From NCBI GenBank assembly GCA_964354225.1, contig CAYGZC010000081.1, forward strand, positions 1-35,425: a DNA stretch of 35,425 bases. The letters are read 5' to 3'. Shown piece by piece: positions 17,783-26,844 of the stretch. The DNA comes from CAYGZC01 sp964354225. GTDB lineage: Bacteria > Bacteroidota > Ignavibacteria > UBA10030 > SZUA-254. The position numbers and the translations under genes are program-made. Numbering within the stretch: position 1 is the stretch's first letter; every line of letters begins with the position of its first letter. Under the pieces are notes generated by a model. The model was not told where the DNA came from and made no database searches. It worked only from the letters and a program-made list of their open reading frames with translations.

Positions 17783-17839
17783 TCAAAATATAAAAAGATA
17801 TGTAACAACCTATAAAGCTTTTAGCTTAATCTCACGAAA

Positions 17840-18601
17840 TTATTCTTTGGGAGCTTCAGCAGGTGCTGTCGTTTTGTTACGATAGTACCTGTTTGCTGCT
17901 GATTTCTCTTCCTTCGATAATTCTTTTCCTTCAGGAATTTTCAATATCCATTTCGGTTTGATAACATCCGGATCTTTGATCATGTCGCGGTTACCCTGCC
18001 AGATTTTGGGCCACATCCAAGCATTTGCGTAAATGTCTTTCTTCTTGGCAATGTTCCACAAGCAATCACGATCTTTACTCCAGGTACCGACCGTGTAAGT
18101 TTTCTCTTTTTGGATGCTGTTCATTAGAGCAGTAATCTTATCCTGAAGTGCTTTCACCCGATCACCGTAACGAGGTATCAAACAAATTTTACTCTGAACC
18201 ATTTCTTTGATCCTACTGTCTAACTTTGCAAGCTCATCTTTGTAATTAACAAGCTCAGCATCCGACATGCGTTGAAGTTCGGCAACACGATTTTCCATCT
18301 GAGCCAATTCTTTATCGAATGCCTCTACATCTGCTCGGGTAACACCAAGCATCGCATACATCGCATCCTCACATGCAACAAGATCGGCATCCAACTTTGT
18401 GGATTGAGCTTTCAATCCTTCGATATCTGCATCTAGTTTTGTAACTTGTGCCTGCAGGTCTGCTTGCTTCGCTTTGTAGCTTGTGATCTGTGCCTGCCAC
18501 TCATCTTTCGTCATCTTCTCTTGTGCTGCAAGAGGAGAAAGGTTGACCAGTAACGCAACTGCAACAAGTAACATAATCGAAAAAACATAATTCTTTTTCA
18601 T
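17840..18601 (-). CDS. Periplasmic coiled-coil protein with C-terminal LysM-like domain
   Basis: The start at 18601 (MKKNYVFSIMLLVAVALLVN) gives a 253-residue protein whose signal peptide ends near LAAQ (residue 27). The ATG is one base after the stop of the upstream lipoprotein gene, so the two are translationally coupled; a longer frame to 18688 would overlap that gene and has no merit. Residues about 30-165 are heptad-rich coiled coil (QAQVTKLDADIEGLKAQSTK). Residues about 167-224 form a LysM-like module (YTVGTWSKDRDCLWNIAKKK, WPKIWQGNRDMIKDPDVI, KPKWILKIP), which in this family binds peptidoglycan. A short Ala/Pro tail follows. Inference: with the lipoprotein it could tether the outer membrane to the cell wall. 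No catalytic motif is seen. Confidence 0.8.
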   Translation of the reverse strand: MKKNYVFSIMLLVAVALLVNLSPLAAQEKMTKDEWQAQITSYKAKQADLQAQVTKLDADIEGLKAQSTKLDADLVACEDAMYAMLGVTRADVEAFDKELAQMENRVAELQRMSDAELVNYKDELAKLDSRIKEMVQSKICLIPRYGDRVKALQDKITALMNSIQKEKTYTVGTWSKDRDCLWNIAKKKDIYANAWMWPKIWQGNRDMIKDPDVIKPKWILKIPEGKELSKEEKSAANRYYRNKTTAPAEAPKE

Positions 18602-18602
18602 A

Positions 18603-18863
18603 TTACTTACCCAGTCCTTTCTTAACAGCTTCCTGATCGGATTGGCATTGTTGAAGCTTACCATTTTTCTCAGCGACCTGTTTTTCAATCATCGCCTTCT
18701 CACGTTGCTTTTCGGCAACCTGCTTTTCAAGCGAAGTTACTTCTGATTTTAAATCATTAAGCTGCTTCATTTCTTCGTCAGAGGGTGAGCTTGAACAGCT
18801 CGATAACATCAATCCACCAGCTAAAAATAAAGCAACCAGTAAACCTTTAAAGATTTTTTCCAT
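18603..18863 (-). CDS. Small coiled-coil lipoprotein
   Basis: The 86-residue protein has a lipoprotein signal peptide with lipobox LSSC (Cys23), followed by a Ser-rich linker. Residues about 30-80 are a heptad-patterned coiled coil (LNDLKSEVTSLEKQVAEKQR, EKQVAEKNGKLQQ). Size and design recall Lpp/OmpA-linker-type envelope lipoproteins, but no family was recognised. TAGGAG lies about 7 bases before the ATG. Its stop codon is one base from the ATG of the LysM protein, so both are probably made together and may pair through their coiled coils. Two promoter-like boxes lie upstream. Confidence 0.8.
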   Translation of the reverse strand: MEKIFKGLLVALFLAGGLMLSSCSSSPSDEEMKQLNDLKSEVTSLEKQVAEKQREKAMIEKQVAEKNGKLQQCQSDQEAVKKGLGK

Positions 18864-18909
18864 TGTTGCTCTCCTAATTTGTTTCTAATATGATCATTTC
18901 CAACGTTCA

Positions 18910-18938
18910 AAAATAAGAAATAAATGTAATAATGTCAA
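18910..18938 (-). promoter_or_regulatory. Candidate promoter P1 of the lipoprotein-LysM operon
   Basis: On the minus strand TTGACA (18938-18933), 17 bases, TATTTT (18915-18910), about 47 bases upstream of the lipoprotein start. The -35 is a perfect consensus match. Confidence 0.5.
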
Positions 18939-18940
18939 GC

Positions 18941-18969
18941 CAAATATTAAATAACTTGTCAGATGTCAA
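18941..18969 (-). promoter_or_regulatory. Candidate promoter P2 of the lipoprotein-LysM operon
   Basis: A second TTGACA (18969-18964), 17 bases, TATTTG (18946-18941) lies 31 bases upstream of P1 with the same geometry. Tandem boxes suggest a strongly expressed envelope operon, but the upstream copy could be fortuitous. Confidence 0.4.
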
Positions 18970-18972
18970 CTC

Positions 18973-19689
18973 TCACAATAGCCCTTTTTCAGCAAAACTG
19001 GTGAATTTATCATCTGAAACGATAATATGGTCGTAAACCGGTATCCCGAGAATTTTCCCTGCTTCAGCCAATTGACGGGTAATTTGAATATCATCAGCGC
19101 TCGGTTCGGGATTCCCACTCGGATGATTGTGCATCAGTATAACACTCGCCGCTGGTTCTGTAATTGCTGGATAGAAGACTTCTCGCGGATGAACGAGTGA
19201 TGAATTTAAAATACCCTCGGATATTATCACGTTCCGAAGAAAATGATTCGCACTATCAAGAAGAATTACTTTGAAGACTTCTTGTTTTAAATCTCGAAAA
19301 TCTGATTGAAATATTTTAAATATATCTTCCGGTGAATTGAGACACATTTTCTCTGCTCCTTTTTTTGATGTCCTCCTTCCCAATTCAAAAGCAGCAACAA
19401 GCGTGATCGCCTTTGTGTTCCCAAGTCCCTTGTATTGCCTTAACTCTTCAACTGAACGGGTACTAACACGGTGAAGATTTTCATAATCTTTTAGAATTGT
19501 CTTTGCCAGATCAACAGCAGTTATCTTTCCGGTTCCGCTTCTGATGAGGATCGCTAATAATTCAGCATCAGAAAGAGATTGAGCACCGCGTGACAATAAT
19601 TTTTCTCTCGGTCGTTCCTCCGGCATCCACGCTTTAATTTTTAAATGATAAGCTGAGGGCTCGCATACTTTCTTTACTATTTTTGACAT
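18973..19689 (-). CDS. radC: RadC-family JAB1/MPN-domain protein
   Basis: The start is placed at 19689 (MSKIVKKVCEP) because GGGAG sits 7 bases upstream; the ATG at 19704 includes that ribosome site. The 238-residue protein has an N-terminal helix-hairpin-helix part (RPREKLLSRGAQSLSDAELL, YKGLGNTKAITLVAAFELGR). A C-terminal JAMM metalloprotease-like domain follows, with the family signature MHNHPSGNPEPSADD (His187, His189, Ser197, Asp200). RadC was once thought to act in DNA repair, but its real role is unresolved. The gene follows the TPR/periplasmic-binding-fold gene by 18 bases and is therefore probably co-transcribed with two envelope-type genes. Confidence 0.94.
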   Translation of the reverse strand: MSKIVKKVCEPSAYHLKIKAWMPEERPREKLLSRGAQSLSDAELLAILIRSGTGKITAVDLAKTILKDYENLHRVSTRSVEELRQYKGLGNTKAITLVAAFELGRRTSKKGAEKMCLNSPEDIFKIFQSDFRDLKQEVFKVILLDSANHFLRNVIISEGILNSSLVHPREVFYPAITEPAASVILMHNHPSGNPEPSADDIQITRQLAEAGKILGIPVYDHIIVSDDKFTSFAEKGLL

Positions 19690-19707
19690 TGTTTCTCCCT
19701 TCAAATA

Positions 19708-21507
19708 TTAATTGAGTGATATCTCTGATATTTTCTTGATCTCGCCTTTTGAATACTTTAGAATCTGTATAATTGAATTTACTCTTCGCTGCACGAAAGA
19801 TATTTTTGAGTGTAATCCGGGATAATCTCTGACTGCACTTAAAGCTGATGTCATTTTCTCGCGTGTGATTGCTCCAACATTTATCTGGGCAAGCAGCATT
19901 TGCATGATATCATATCCTATAATACTGTATTTTGTTGAATGCTTCTTCGTTTGATTGTAGAATATTTTCTCATGTTCAGTATATACGGGATTATTCAAAT
20001 CGATATAAATATTAGAAATAAAAATAATCCCGTCCACATATCGTCTGTTTGATTCGAGCTGGGTTAGATCGTACCATTCGTTACTTCCAAGAATTTGTGT
20101 CTCCAGATTAAAATACCGCAGCTGAGATGCAATAACACTAATTTCTTCCGGATCGTCAACTGGAATGAAAAGTCCTTGAATCGAAGTAACCGGTACTTCA
20201 AGATTTTCTCCGGATTCTTTTTTGCCAGTAATAGATAATCCTGCTTTGCGGAGACTGGAAAACTTATCACTCAAGTCGCTTGTACCTTTACTATAAAATT
20301 CAATCGCTACAACTTTTGCACCAAGCAGCGTTATCTCTTGAGCGAAACTTTCAGACATGGCTCGAGCCGCAGGTTCTGCCGATGAGAGAACTGCAACTTT
20401 CGAGAATCCTAATTCCTTAACCGCATAATGTGCCATCGCTCTTCCACGATTAGCATAATCGGGAGATGCCTGAAAGATGTGTGAACCCAAAGCTGCAATC
20501 CCATTTGCTGATGTTGTTGGTATAACCATAGGCACCCCATAACGTTCAGCAACAGGTGCGCACTGTTTAGCAAGATTGTTGTGAAGCGGACCGATGATTG
20601 CAATGACGTCATCCAAGGATGACAATTCCTGCATCGCTTTTACCGCCGTGCTTGAATCTTTTTCAGTATCTCTAACTTCTAACGAAACTGAGCCGGATAG
20701 TTTGAATTTATTTTTGAACTCTTCCAAAGCAAATATTATACCTCCTAATATTTCTTCCGACATGGTCTTTACCGGATTTAACTCAAAATATTTTTTAAAA
20801 AGCGGCAACATCACACCGATTTTTAGATGAAAATTCGTTGTTAATCTTTCCTTCAATGCACTTGCCCGATCATGATAAATACTTTTCTGTTCCCGACTGA
20901 GGAGATCATCCAACAAGTTAGACGCGAGATGGAGATTGCCAAAAATAATATATTTTTCCGCTAATTTCAATCTAACCAAATCCTTAGCGTTTGGCGTTGT
21001 AATTATTTTATGATAATCTTGAAGAATTCTTATTTGCAGCCGATCATTTGCGATGGATTCAAATAACGAAGAGCATTTAAATGAAAGATTCAAATCTTTT
21101 GTAGTCTCGATACATTGAAGGAAATGTTGGGCTGCTTCTTCGTACCTTCGCATCATCATTAAGTCGATGGCAATGGTATAATGTGCATCGTCAAGATAAT
21201 TCGTTTCCGGAAACATTTTAAGAAAGTTAAGAAGCAACGCAGCGGATTCATTAAACCGTTCAAGTTTTTGGAGCGTCTTCCCTTTCATGATATATGCCGC
21301 GGTGATTCGCTGGTGAATCGGCTTCTGACGTACAAGATCCTCAAATACATTCAGCGCTTCAGCATAATCTCCCTTCCGAAACAGCTGGACTGCACTTGAG
21401 AAAGCTTTTTCAGCAGACGCATTGTATTCAAATTGATTTTGGGAAATAGATACAATGTGTAAACTAAAGAACAGAACAAATAATATGAATATTTTTTTAA
21501 AACTCAT
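19708..21507 (-). CDS. Periplasmic TPR plus type 1 periplasmic-binding-fold protein (LpoA/LivJ-like)
   Basis: The 599-residue protein has a signal peptide (about 1-22). Residues about 28-215 contain TPR-like helix pairs (AFSSAVQLFRKGDYAEALNV, AAYIMKGKTLQKLERFNESA, YEEAAQHFLQCIETT). From about 228 there is a periplasmic-binding-protein type 1 domain: KIGVMLPLF, ILGGIIFALEEF, LEVRDTEKDSSTAVKAMQEL, AIIGPLHNNLAKQCAPVAER, YGVPMVIPTTSANGI, HIFQASPDYANRGRAMA. A TPR region before a PBP fold is also the design of LpoA, the outer-membrane activator of PBP1A, but there is no lipobox here. No ABC transporter genes lie beside it. It may sense or bind a ligand, or regulate murein synthesis. No strong Shine-Dalgarno is visible. 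It lies 24 bases after a TPR gene and 18 bases before radC. Confidence 0.82.
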   Translation of the reverse strand: MSFKKIFILFVLFFSLHIVSISQNQFEYNASAEKAFSSAVQLFRKGDYAEALNVFEDLVRQKPIHQRITAAYIMKGKTLQKLERFNESAALLLNFLKMFPETNYLDDAHYTIAIDLMMMRRYEEAAQHFLQCIETTKDLNLSFKCSSLFESIANDRLQIRILQDYHKIITTPNAKDLVRLKLAEKYIIFGNLHLASNLLDDLLSREQKSIYHDRASALKERLTTNFHLKIGVMLPLFKKYFELNPVKTMSEEILGGIIFALEEFKNKFKLSGSVSLEVRDTEKDSSTAVKAMQELSSLDDVIAIIGPLHNNLAKQCAPVAERYGVPMVIPTTSANGIAALGSHIFQASPDYANRGRAMAHYAVKELGFSKVAVLSSAEPAARAMSESFAQEITLLGAKVVAIEFYSKGTSDLSDKFSSLRKAGLSITGKKESGENLEVPVTSIQGLFIPVDDPEEISVIASQLRYFNLETQILGSNEWYDLTQLESNRRYVDGIIFISNIYIDLNNPVYTEHEKIFYNQTKKHSTKYSIIGYDIMQMLLAQINVGAITREKMTSALSAVRDYPGLHSKISFVQRRVNSIIQILKYSKGEIKKISEISLN

Positions 21508-21531
21508 AAAATTATTTCTGAATAGATGGTT

Positions 21532-22425
21532 TTATTTTTTTGAATCTTGTGTGTTGGCGCTCCGAAGCTTCCACTGCATTGTTTTTACCCGGATACTTTT
21601 GGGATCGACACCGAGCGCTTTGTTCAAACACTCCATGGCAAGCTCCATCTCACCTTTTGCAGATAAGACCTGACTTAAACCGATTAGTGTTTCAATAGAT
21701 TGCGGAAATAACTCAAGTGCTTTGTGTAAGTATGGTTCGGCTTCAGAGAATCGCTTAAGCTGAATTAAACTTTCACCGCACATCTGCCAATGTGCTGCCT
21801 GCTCTGGATCTATTTCAGCTGCCAGAGCAAATTCTTTGTGAGCTTTCTTCCAATCATCAATTTTTCCATAAGCTGTTCCCAGTAAGTGGTGGTTAACGGC
21901 ATTCTCCGGATTCTTTGATATTCCCTTTTTCAAATAATCAATCGCTTCAGTGTACTGCTGGCGATGAAGCAGCAGCTCACCCAAAGTTTCATTGATTTTT
22001 GGGAAGTTGGGATCGTACTTCAACGTTAATCTGAATTGCTCTTCCGCATGCTTGAAATTATTTTTATAATAATATGCTACCCCCATGCCGAAGTGAACCT
22101 GCGGCAATTTCATCTGAGCTAATTTTTTATATTGGGCAATCGCGTTATCATATTCTTCAATACGTGAGTAGCAATCACCAAGCCGTTCGATGATAACGGC
22201 GTCGAGTGGGAATAAATTATCCGCACGCTGAAGAATCTCTACTGCAGCACTAAGCTGACCGCGTTCTGCATAAAGTGCAGCTAATTTTAAATATGGGATG
22301 CGAAACGGCTGCCCTGAGTTAACAAGCCGGTTGTATAATTGGATTGCATGAAGATATTTCCCCTCTTCCGCAAGCGAGTGCGCTTGATCCATCAGTTTGC
22401 CGAGTTGGATTGTACTTAGTTTCAT
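21532..22425 (-). CDS. Tetratricopeptide-repeat protein
   Basis: From the ATG at 22425 (GTG precedes it directly) the protein has 297 residues and consists almost entirely of TPRs of 34 residues, for example LHAIQLYNRLVNSG, AAVEILQRADNLFPLDAVII, DNAIAQYKKLAQMKLPQVHF, KHAEEQFRLTLKYDPNFPKI, TEAIDYLKKGISKNPENAVN, KKAHKEFALAAEIDPEQAAH and SEAEPYLHKALELFPQSIET. There is no signal peptide, so it is likely cytosolic or a scaffold at the membrane. TPRs bind peptides of partner proteins and give no specific function. It is the first gene of a three-gene run with the TPR/PBP protein and radC. No ribosome site is evident and the promoter candidate lies very close to the start. Confidence 0.88.
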   Translation of the reverse strand: MKLSTIQLGKLMDQAHSLAEEGKYLHAIQLYNRLVNSGQPFRIPYLKLAALYAERGQLSAAVEILQRADNLFPLDAVIIERLGDCYSRIEEYDNAIAQYKKLAQMKLPQVHFGMGVAYYYKNNFKHAEEQFRLTLKYDPNFPKINETLGELLLHRQQYTEAIDYLKKGISKNPENAVNHHLLGTAYGKIDDWKKAHKEFALAAEIDPEQAAHWQMCGESLIQLKRFSEAEPYLHKALELFPQSIETLIGLSQVLSAKGEMELAMECLNKALGVDPKSIRVKTMQWKLRSANTQDSKK

Positions 22426-22434
22426 CACAGTGGA

Positions 22435-22463
22435 AACTTACTGAAATTTGGAAAGAAATTCAA
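22435..22463 (-). promoter_or_regulatory. Candidate promoter of the TPR-PBP-radC operon
   Basis: On the minus strand TTGAAT (22463-22458), 17 bases, TAAGTT (22440-22435). The -10 ends only about 9 bases before the ATG at 22425, so a transcript from here would be leaderless or nearly so, in keeping with the missing Shine-Dalgarno. Confidence 0.3.
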
Positions 22464-22477
22464 GCTATAAGAAAATA

Positions 22478-22510
22478 AAAGCATCTCAGTACATTAAACT
22501 AAGATGCTTT
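22478..22510 (-). terminator. Rho-independent terminator after the 22531-25830 gene
   Basis: A 9-bp stem AAAGCATCT (22478-22486) / AGATGCTTT (22502-22510) continues inward with AGT/ACT after one mismatch. On the minus strand the stem is followed by TTATTTTC. It closes the MepA-like / propeller / cargo operon. Confidence 0.8.
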
Positions 22511-22530
22511 ACATTGCGCCTAATTCAAAC

Positions 22531-25500
22531 TTACCGCATTACAATTAATTTCTGAATCTCCGAGTATAATTCTTTCCCAAAATTATCAGTAACAGTATAC
22601 CGACAGATATATAAGCCACTCGAATAATTACTTGCATCCCACTCAAAATTATGATAACCCTTAGTGACATAACTATCTACTAATCGTTTTACTTCTCTAC
22701 CGATCAGGTCGTAGATTACAAGAGTTACATGTCCATCAATCGGTAACTGGAAATCGATGCGTGTCACTGGATTGAATGGATTCGGATAATTCCGCTGCAA
22801 TTTGAATGACGTAACTTCGGTTAATTGTGATTGATTACGATACCCATAACGACTTGAATCTATATATTTCTCGTATCGCCCTTCAGAAATGAGTATGAAC
22901 GTCCGTTTCATATTTGTTGATGGCGGTGAGATTGAGTTATAACGAAGCTCGATGGACTGCCCGGGAGTTAGTGTAGTATAATTATTATCTTTAGACAATA
23001 ACAATCCTTTAACATCACCATTTGCAGAATGAATAGCTGAAGCAAGCGACAACTCCTGTGAAAGATAAGTTTTTGGCACAGTTACTCCGAAATTGAAGTA
23101 ATCAAGCCGGGCTTTTTGTTTCCATATAATGTCAAATGAATTAGTGTTATTCAAAGTAAACGGTACAAATACGAGTGTAGGTCTTTGCCTAAATGAAAAA
23201 CCGGCAGGATTAGGTGATGAAGCGGTTGTGGGTTTTATATAAGCAATTTTCTCTACTTTAGGAACGTCATCGCCGCCACCTTCTCCACCCCCCGATGTAC
23301 TTTGAAATGAGCGAGATATTTTACTATTAAGATTTGATAAAGAAAGATTCAATGTATCACCCTCATTAAGCTCGACCTTACTGCTATCGATGGCGAGTAA
23401 TTTTTGAATGACATCTATCCCTTTCAACCTTGCTCTATTTAATGTGAAAGGAGTGACATACTGATAAATCTCACCGCTCGGAGATACATCTATCTTTGTA
23501 TTGGTTGGATGATCAACAGCTAAAAGTTTGAATTGATCTAAGTGCGATTTCTCGTGTTCGAATTCTCGAATTTGTAAAATATATTTTCCATTATCTGATT
23601 TTAACGGTTTAAGAAGCCGATAATAATCTGTAACATCTTTACCGATATTCTCAGGATACTCACTCTGCGGTAAAATATTGTTGTCTTCGTTAAATTCTTT
23701 TCCATCCCAGGTATATACAAAAGGACAAGATGGTGGAGGTGGTGGCGGCGGAGGTGGCGGTGGACAATTGGTATAATATGCATTCCATTTAGAATTATCA
23801 ATTGCCGTAACCTCGCATTTCAATTCGTAGGTACCACCAGGGCTTGAAAATGAAATTTGATTAGAATTCCCTGATAGATGTGACCAATTATAATCACCCT
23901 TATAACTATTTTTAAACCAACTATACGAATAAAAACCTTCATAACACATTGGTACTACTTTCCATGTTCCCATTGCGGCATATCCAAAACAATCCTCATC
24001 AGACGGTACTGGCTCAATATGCGCACCCCAATCTGGCAAGGTTTGAGGAGACCAAAATGTCTTAGTATAAGAACTCCAATATTCATATTGACCCATACCA
24101 TAACTATCCCAATAACAAGGAAGAAGCTCAAGTGTATAATTGTAATGGACATTGGGCTGCAAGTGGAATTTAGGTATTTTTACCGTTTGCCACCCGGCGG
24201 GTAGAATACCATAATCATACCGAGCTTTAGTTGTAGTATCATTTGTTGTCCAGAGCCGACCTCGAACTTTTGCTTGATTGGTTAGGAGAAAACGTACTCC
24301 TGCATTGCATTGATCGTACGACGGAATAAAAGATGTATCAAGTGCATCAACGCCGGGGAAAAATGCTCTCATACCCGTATTCGTTCCCCATAAGTCTGAC
24401 GTATAGATATACTGGCTACGGTTCGGGGTCGCTTCTTTAACGTATGTTGCTTTACTTATCGATACGGGTGATTTGAAATCACCGTTCATTTTACAGGAAG
24501 CAACATACTCGCCATCCGAAGTAAATTTATGATACATCATTTGCTTTACATCTCCTACCCACCATTCATTATTGAGGTCCTGACCAATACAAGTCAAATC
24601 GGATGTTGTTGTGTTAAACTCAGTCGATTTATATGCATTAGCGACCGTCCCACCCCATGGAGGAGGTGAAGCTGTTACAAATGCCATCCGGTCTCTATCT
24701 ATAAATGCTATCATTGAGGAATTATGAGCAACAACTTTGCTCGGGTGTAAAAGTCGAAAACTACCAACATATGGCACAGAATAATATTCAATCTTACTTT
24801 TTATTACTCCACTTCGATTGATGGAAATAATTTTACCGGTAAAATCATCTGCAATCCATATACGGTCTCCTTGTGGAGTGGGAACGCGAGAAAGCGAACC
24901 AGCTTGGTCTATATCAATATCGACTGGATGGGTAATACCATCAACATTAAAACTCGATTGAAAGATTATGTCAGCATTGTTATACCACAGCTTTACAATT
25001 TTACCATGGTCTGTATCAGCTACGTATATGGTATCAAGTATATCTACAGCCATTCCTTTAGGATATGCAAATTTATGATCACCATTTCTATCTCCATAGG
25101 AATGTATCCAAGCGGGTGATCCCTTTCTTGCATAAACAATCCTATTCCAATAATGATCGATAAAAAAACAAACCGGATTATTCGTTAAATCTACATAAAG
25201 TGCATCCATATCTAACTTTACATCATCACAAAATAAACGTACTCCTAAATAGCTTGATACCGAACCAGCCGTTAACAATTGAGTATGAGTCCATGGATGA
25301 TATGTACTGATGAGCATTTTGTTTGATTCTTTGAACATCGCAGGAGTTAATACATTAGATTGTGAAAGAACCAGGGTTTGAATATCGTTCCGTTTTACAC
25401 CGTTATCTTTTTCTGTCTTAACTGTTTCATCAATTAAATTATCAGATTCTACGGGTTCCCAATAAAAACCTTTTTTCTCGAACCTAAGAATTACATCGTT

Positions 25501-25830
25501 CAATATTGAACCATCACACTTATTTACTTTACACAGTGCTGTAGCACTATTATCTTTAATCTGAAGCGTTGATATTTTCAAAGAATTTACTTTATTTATC
25601 GTTGCAGATGTATCTCCGAGGATGGTTATATCATTTGATAAAACAGAAAGGGAACCAATTGAACTTTGGTTATTTTCTTTTAACGTTCGTTCATTTGTTT
25701 TCAAAATAACTTCTATTTGACACGAATCGCTCATTATGGGAGCCGGGGGTAAAACGCCTCTATATTGAGATGAACAAATGCTTACGGTGATGATTAATAA
25801 AATGAAAATCTTGTAAAATAATTTATTCAT
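22531..25830 (-). CDS. Large secreted multidomain protein with propeller, poly-proline linker and type IX sorting domain
   Basis: The start at 25830 (MNKLFYKIFILLIITVSIC) has GGAGG 8 bases upstream, giving 1099 residues with a signal peptide. Residues about 210-490 are NHL/propeller-like (FAYPKGMAVDILDTIYVADT, DRIWIADDFTGKIISINRSG). Around 500-680 is an all-beta region of unknown type. A run of 11 prolines (690-700), flanked by cysteines, leads into a Cys-Pro-Phe-Val-Tyr-x-Trp-Asp-Gly module (from 702) that I recognise only as a beta-rich unit. The last ~90 residues carry the type IX sorting domain (LQRNYPNPFNPVTRIDFQLP, VTLVIYDLIGREVKRLV, SSGLYICRYTV). It should be exported through the type IX system and displayed or released. 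It is the last gene of an operon with a MepA-like lipoprotein and a propeller protein. Function unknown. Confidence 0.82.
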   Translation of the reverse strand: MNKLFYKIFILLIITVSICSSQYRGVLPPAPIMSDSCQIEVILKTNERTLKENNQSSIGSLSVLSNDITILGDTSATINKVNSLKISTLQIKDNSATALCKVNKCDGSILNDVILRFEKKGFYWEPVESDNLIDETVKTEKDNGVKRNDIQTLVLSQSNVLTPAMFKESNKMLISTYHPWTHTQLLTAGSVSSYLGVRLFCDDVKLDMDALYVDLTNNPVCFFIDHYWNRIVYARKGSPAWIHSYGDRNGDHKFAYPKGMAVDILDTIYVADTDHGKIVKLWYNNADIIFQSSFNVDGITHPVDIDIDQAGSLSRVPTPQGDRIWIADDFTGKIISINRSGVIKSKIEYYSVPYVGSFRLLHPSKVVAHNSSMIAFIDRDRMAFVTASPPPWGGTVANAYKSTEFNTTTSDLTCIGQDLNNEWWVGDVKQMMYHKFTSDGEYVASCKMNGDFKSPVSISKATYVKEATPNRSQYIYTSDLWGTNTGMRAFFPGVDALDTSFIPSYDQCNAGVRFLLTNQAKVRGRLWTTNDTTTKARYDYGILPAGWQTVKIPKFHLQPNVHYNYTLELLPCYWDSYGMGQYEYWSSYTKTFWSPQTLPDWGAHIEPVPSDEDCFGYAAMGTWKVVPMCYEGFYSYSWFKNSYKGDYNWSHLSGNSNQISFSSPGGTYELKCEVTAIDNSKWNAYYTNCPPPPPPPPPPPSCPFVYTWDGKEFNEDNNILPQSEYPENIGKDVTDYYRLLKPLKSDNGKYILQIREFEHEKSHLDQFKLLAVDHPTNTKIDVSPSGEIYQYVTPFTLNRARLKGIDVIQKLLAIDSSKVELNEGDTLNLSLSNLNSKISRSFQSTSGGGEGGGDDVPKVEKIAYIKPTTASSPNPAGFSFRQRPTLVFVPFTLNNTNSFDIIWKQKARLDYFNFGVTVPKTYLSQELSLASAIHSANGDVKGLLLSKDNNYTTLTPGQSIELRYNSISPPSTNMKRTFILISEGRYEKYIDSSRYGYRNQSQLTEVTSFKLQRNYPNPFNPVTRIDFQLPIDGHVTLVIYDLIGREVKRLVDSYVTKGYHNFEWDASNYSSGLYICRYTVTDNFGKELYSEIQKLIVMR

Positions 25831-25855
25831 TATCATATCCTCCAAAAAATATTCA

Positions 25856-26824
25856 TTATTTAATTTTTATCTTCTCAATTTTTGATTCACTTAATTCTTT
25901 AAACATTTTTTTATCCTTGTATACGATAATCTCTAATGTTTTAAGATTGTAGCCAATCATTTTACCAGTGAATTTATTTTTTACTATGCCAGTATTTATA
26001 TTAACCACCTTCTTCTCAAGCGATATATCCCCTATAATTAATTCGTCTTTGTTAAGCCACTGATAGAAATTTGCCCTGTCCGTCTTTATCCCGTCGATAT
26101 CTATTTTTCTGTTTGACTGAGTTTCAAATATTTCAATTCCACCACCTTCATAAAATCTACTGAAGTAATGTTTCCCATCTTTAGAAAAATAGATCCCTTT
26201 GTGTTGAGTTTTTTCAAGAATATTTGATTTTGTATTATATACAAATACCCCATCCCAATCTTGGATATAAATATTATCGTCAAACTCTTGCCAAGTTATA
26301 TCGATACCGGAATCACCGATTTTTTTACTTCTCTTACTTTTTACATCCAATAAATAGACCCCCGTAGGGCAAAACATTGGTTTTTCTTGAAGCCTGTATC
26401 CTTTTATATAAGCAATCCGATCTTTAGCGGGATTCCAAGTATATGCCATAACACTATCTATCGAATATAATATTTTTAGTTCTGTTGATAATATGATTAA
26501 GCCATTGTGACCACCACTTTTTATCTTATGGCCTTTTGGGACCTTTTCCACCTCGCTACCGAGGACTGAAATAACTTTTAATTTATTCGATACATCTATG
26601 TCGGAAGCTCCTAATCCATCAATGGATTTGACTAAGATATTTGAATTATTATTATATAAAACTAATTTGTAACGTAAATCATATTCATTTAAATCTGGAA
26701 AAATATTCCTTATTATGGAGGAATGCTCACTTCCCAAAATTAAAAGACTATCATTTAAGAAATTTGTTTGCCCATAAGAATACACGTTTACAAAAAAGAT
26801 AGTTATCATCACAAGTATTTTCAT
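25856..26824 (-). CDS. Exported beta-propeller-like protein of unknown function
   Basis: The 322-residue protein has a signal peptide (MKILVMITIFFVNVYSYGQ) and AAGGAG about 7 bases before its ATG. The rest is mostly beta, with repeated short strands separated by polar turns that resemble TolB/WD40-like blades: LIILSTELKILYSIDSVMAY, DRIAYIKGYRLQE, GVYLLDVKSKRSKKIG, NIYIQDWDGVFVYNTKSN and IEIFETQSNRKIDIDG. No catalytic motif or sorting domain is seen, so it may stay in the periplasm. The middle position in the operon, 20 bases after the MepA-like gene and 25 bases before the large secreted protein, suggests a common role. The propeller assignment is by pattern only. Confidence 0.65.
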   Translation of the reverse strand: MKILVMITIFFVNVYSYGQTNFLNDSLLILGSEHSSIIRNIFPDLNEYDLRYKLVLYNNNSNILVKSIDGLGASDIDVSNKLKVISVLGSEVEKVPKGHKIKSGGHNGLIILSTELKILYSIDSVMAYTWNPAKDRIAYIKGYRLQEKPMFCPTGVYLLDVKSKRSKKIGDSGIDITWQEFDDNIYIQDWDGVFVYNTKSNILEKTQHKGIYFSKDGKHYFSRFYEGGGIEIFETQSNRKIDIDGIKTDRANFYQWLNKDELIIGDISLEKKVVNINTGIVKNKFTGKMIGYNLKTLEIIVYKDKKMFKELSESKIEKIKIK

Positions 26825-26844
26825 ATTTCATCTCCTTAAATTCT

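Noticed and set aside
23700..23770. GGTGGC-type microsatellite-like stretch
   Set aside because: It encodes the 11-proline linker with mixed proline codons, so it is a coding low-complexity region rather than a regulatory repeat.
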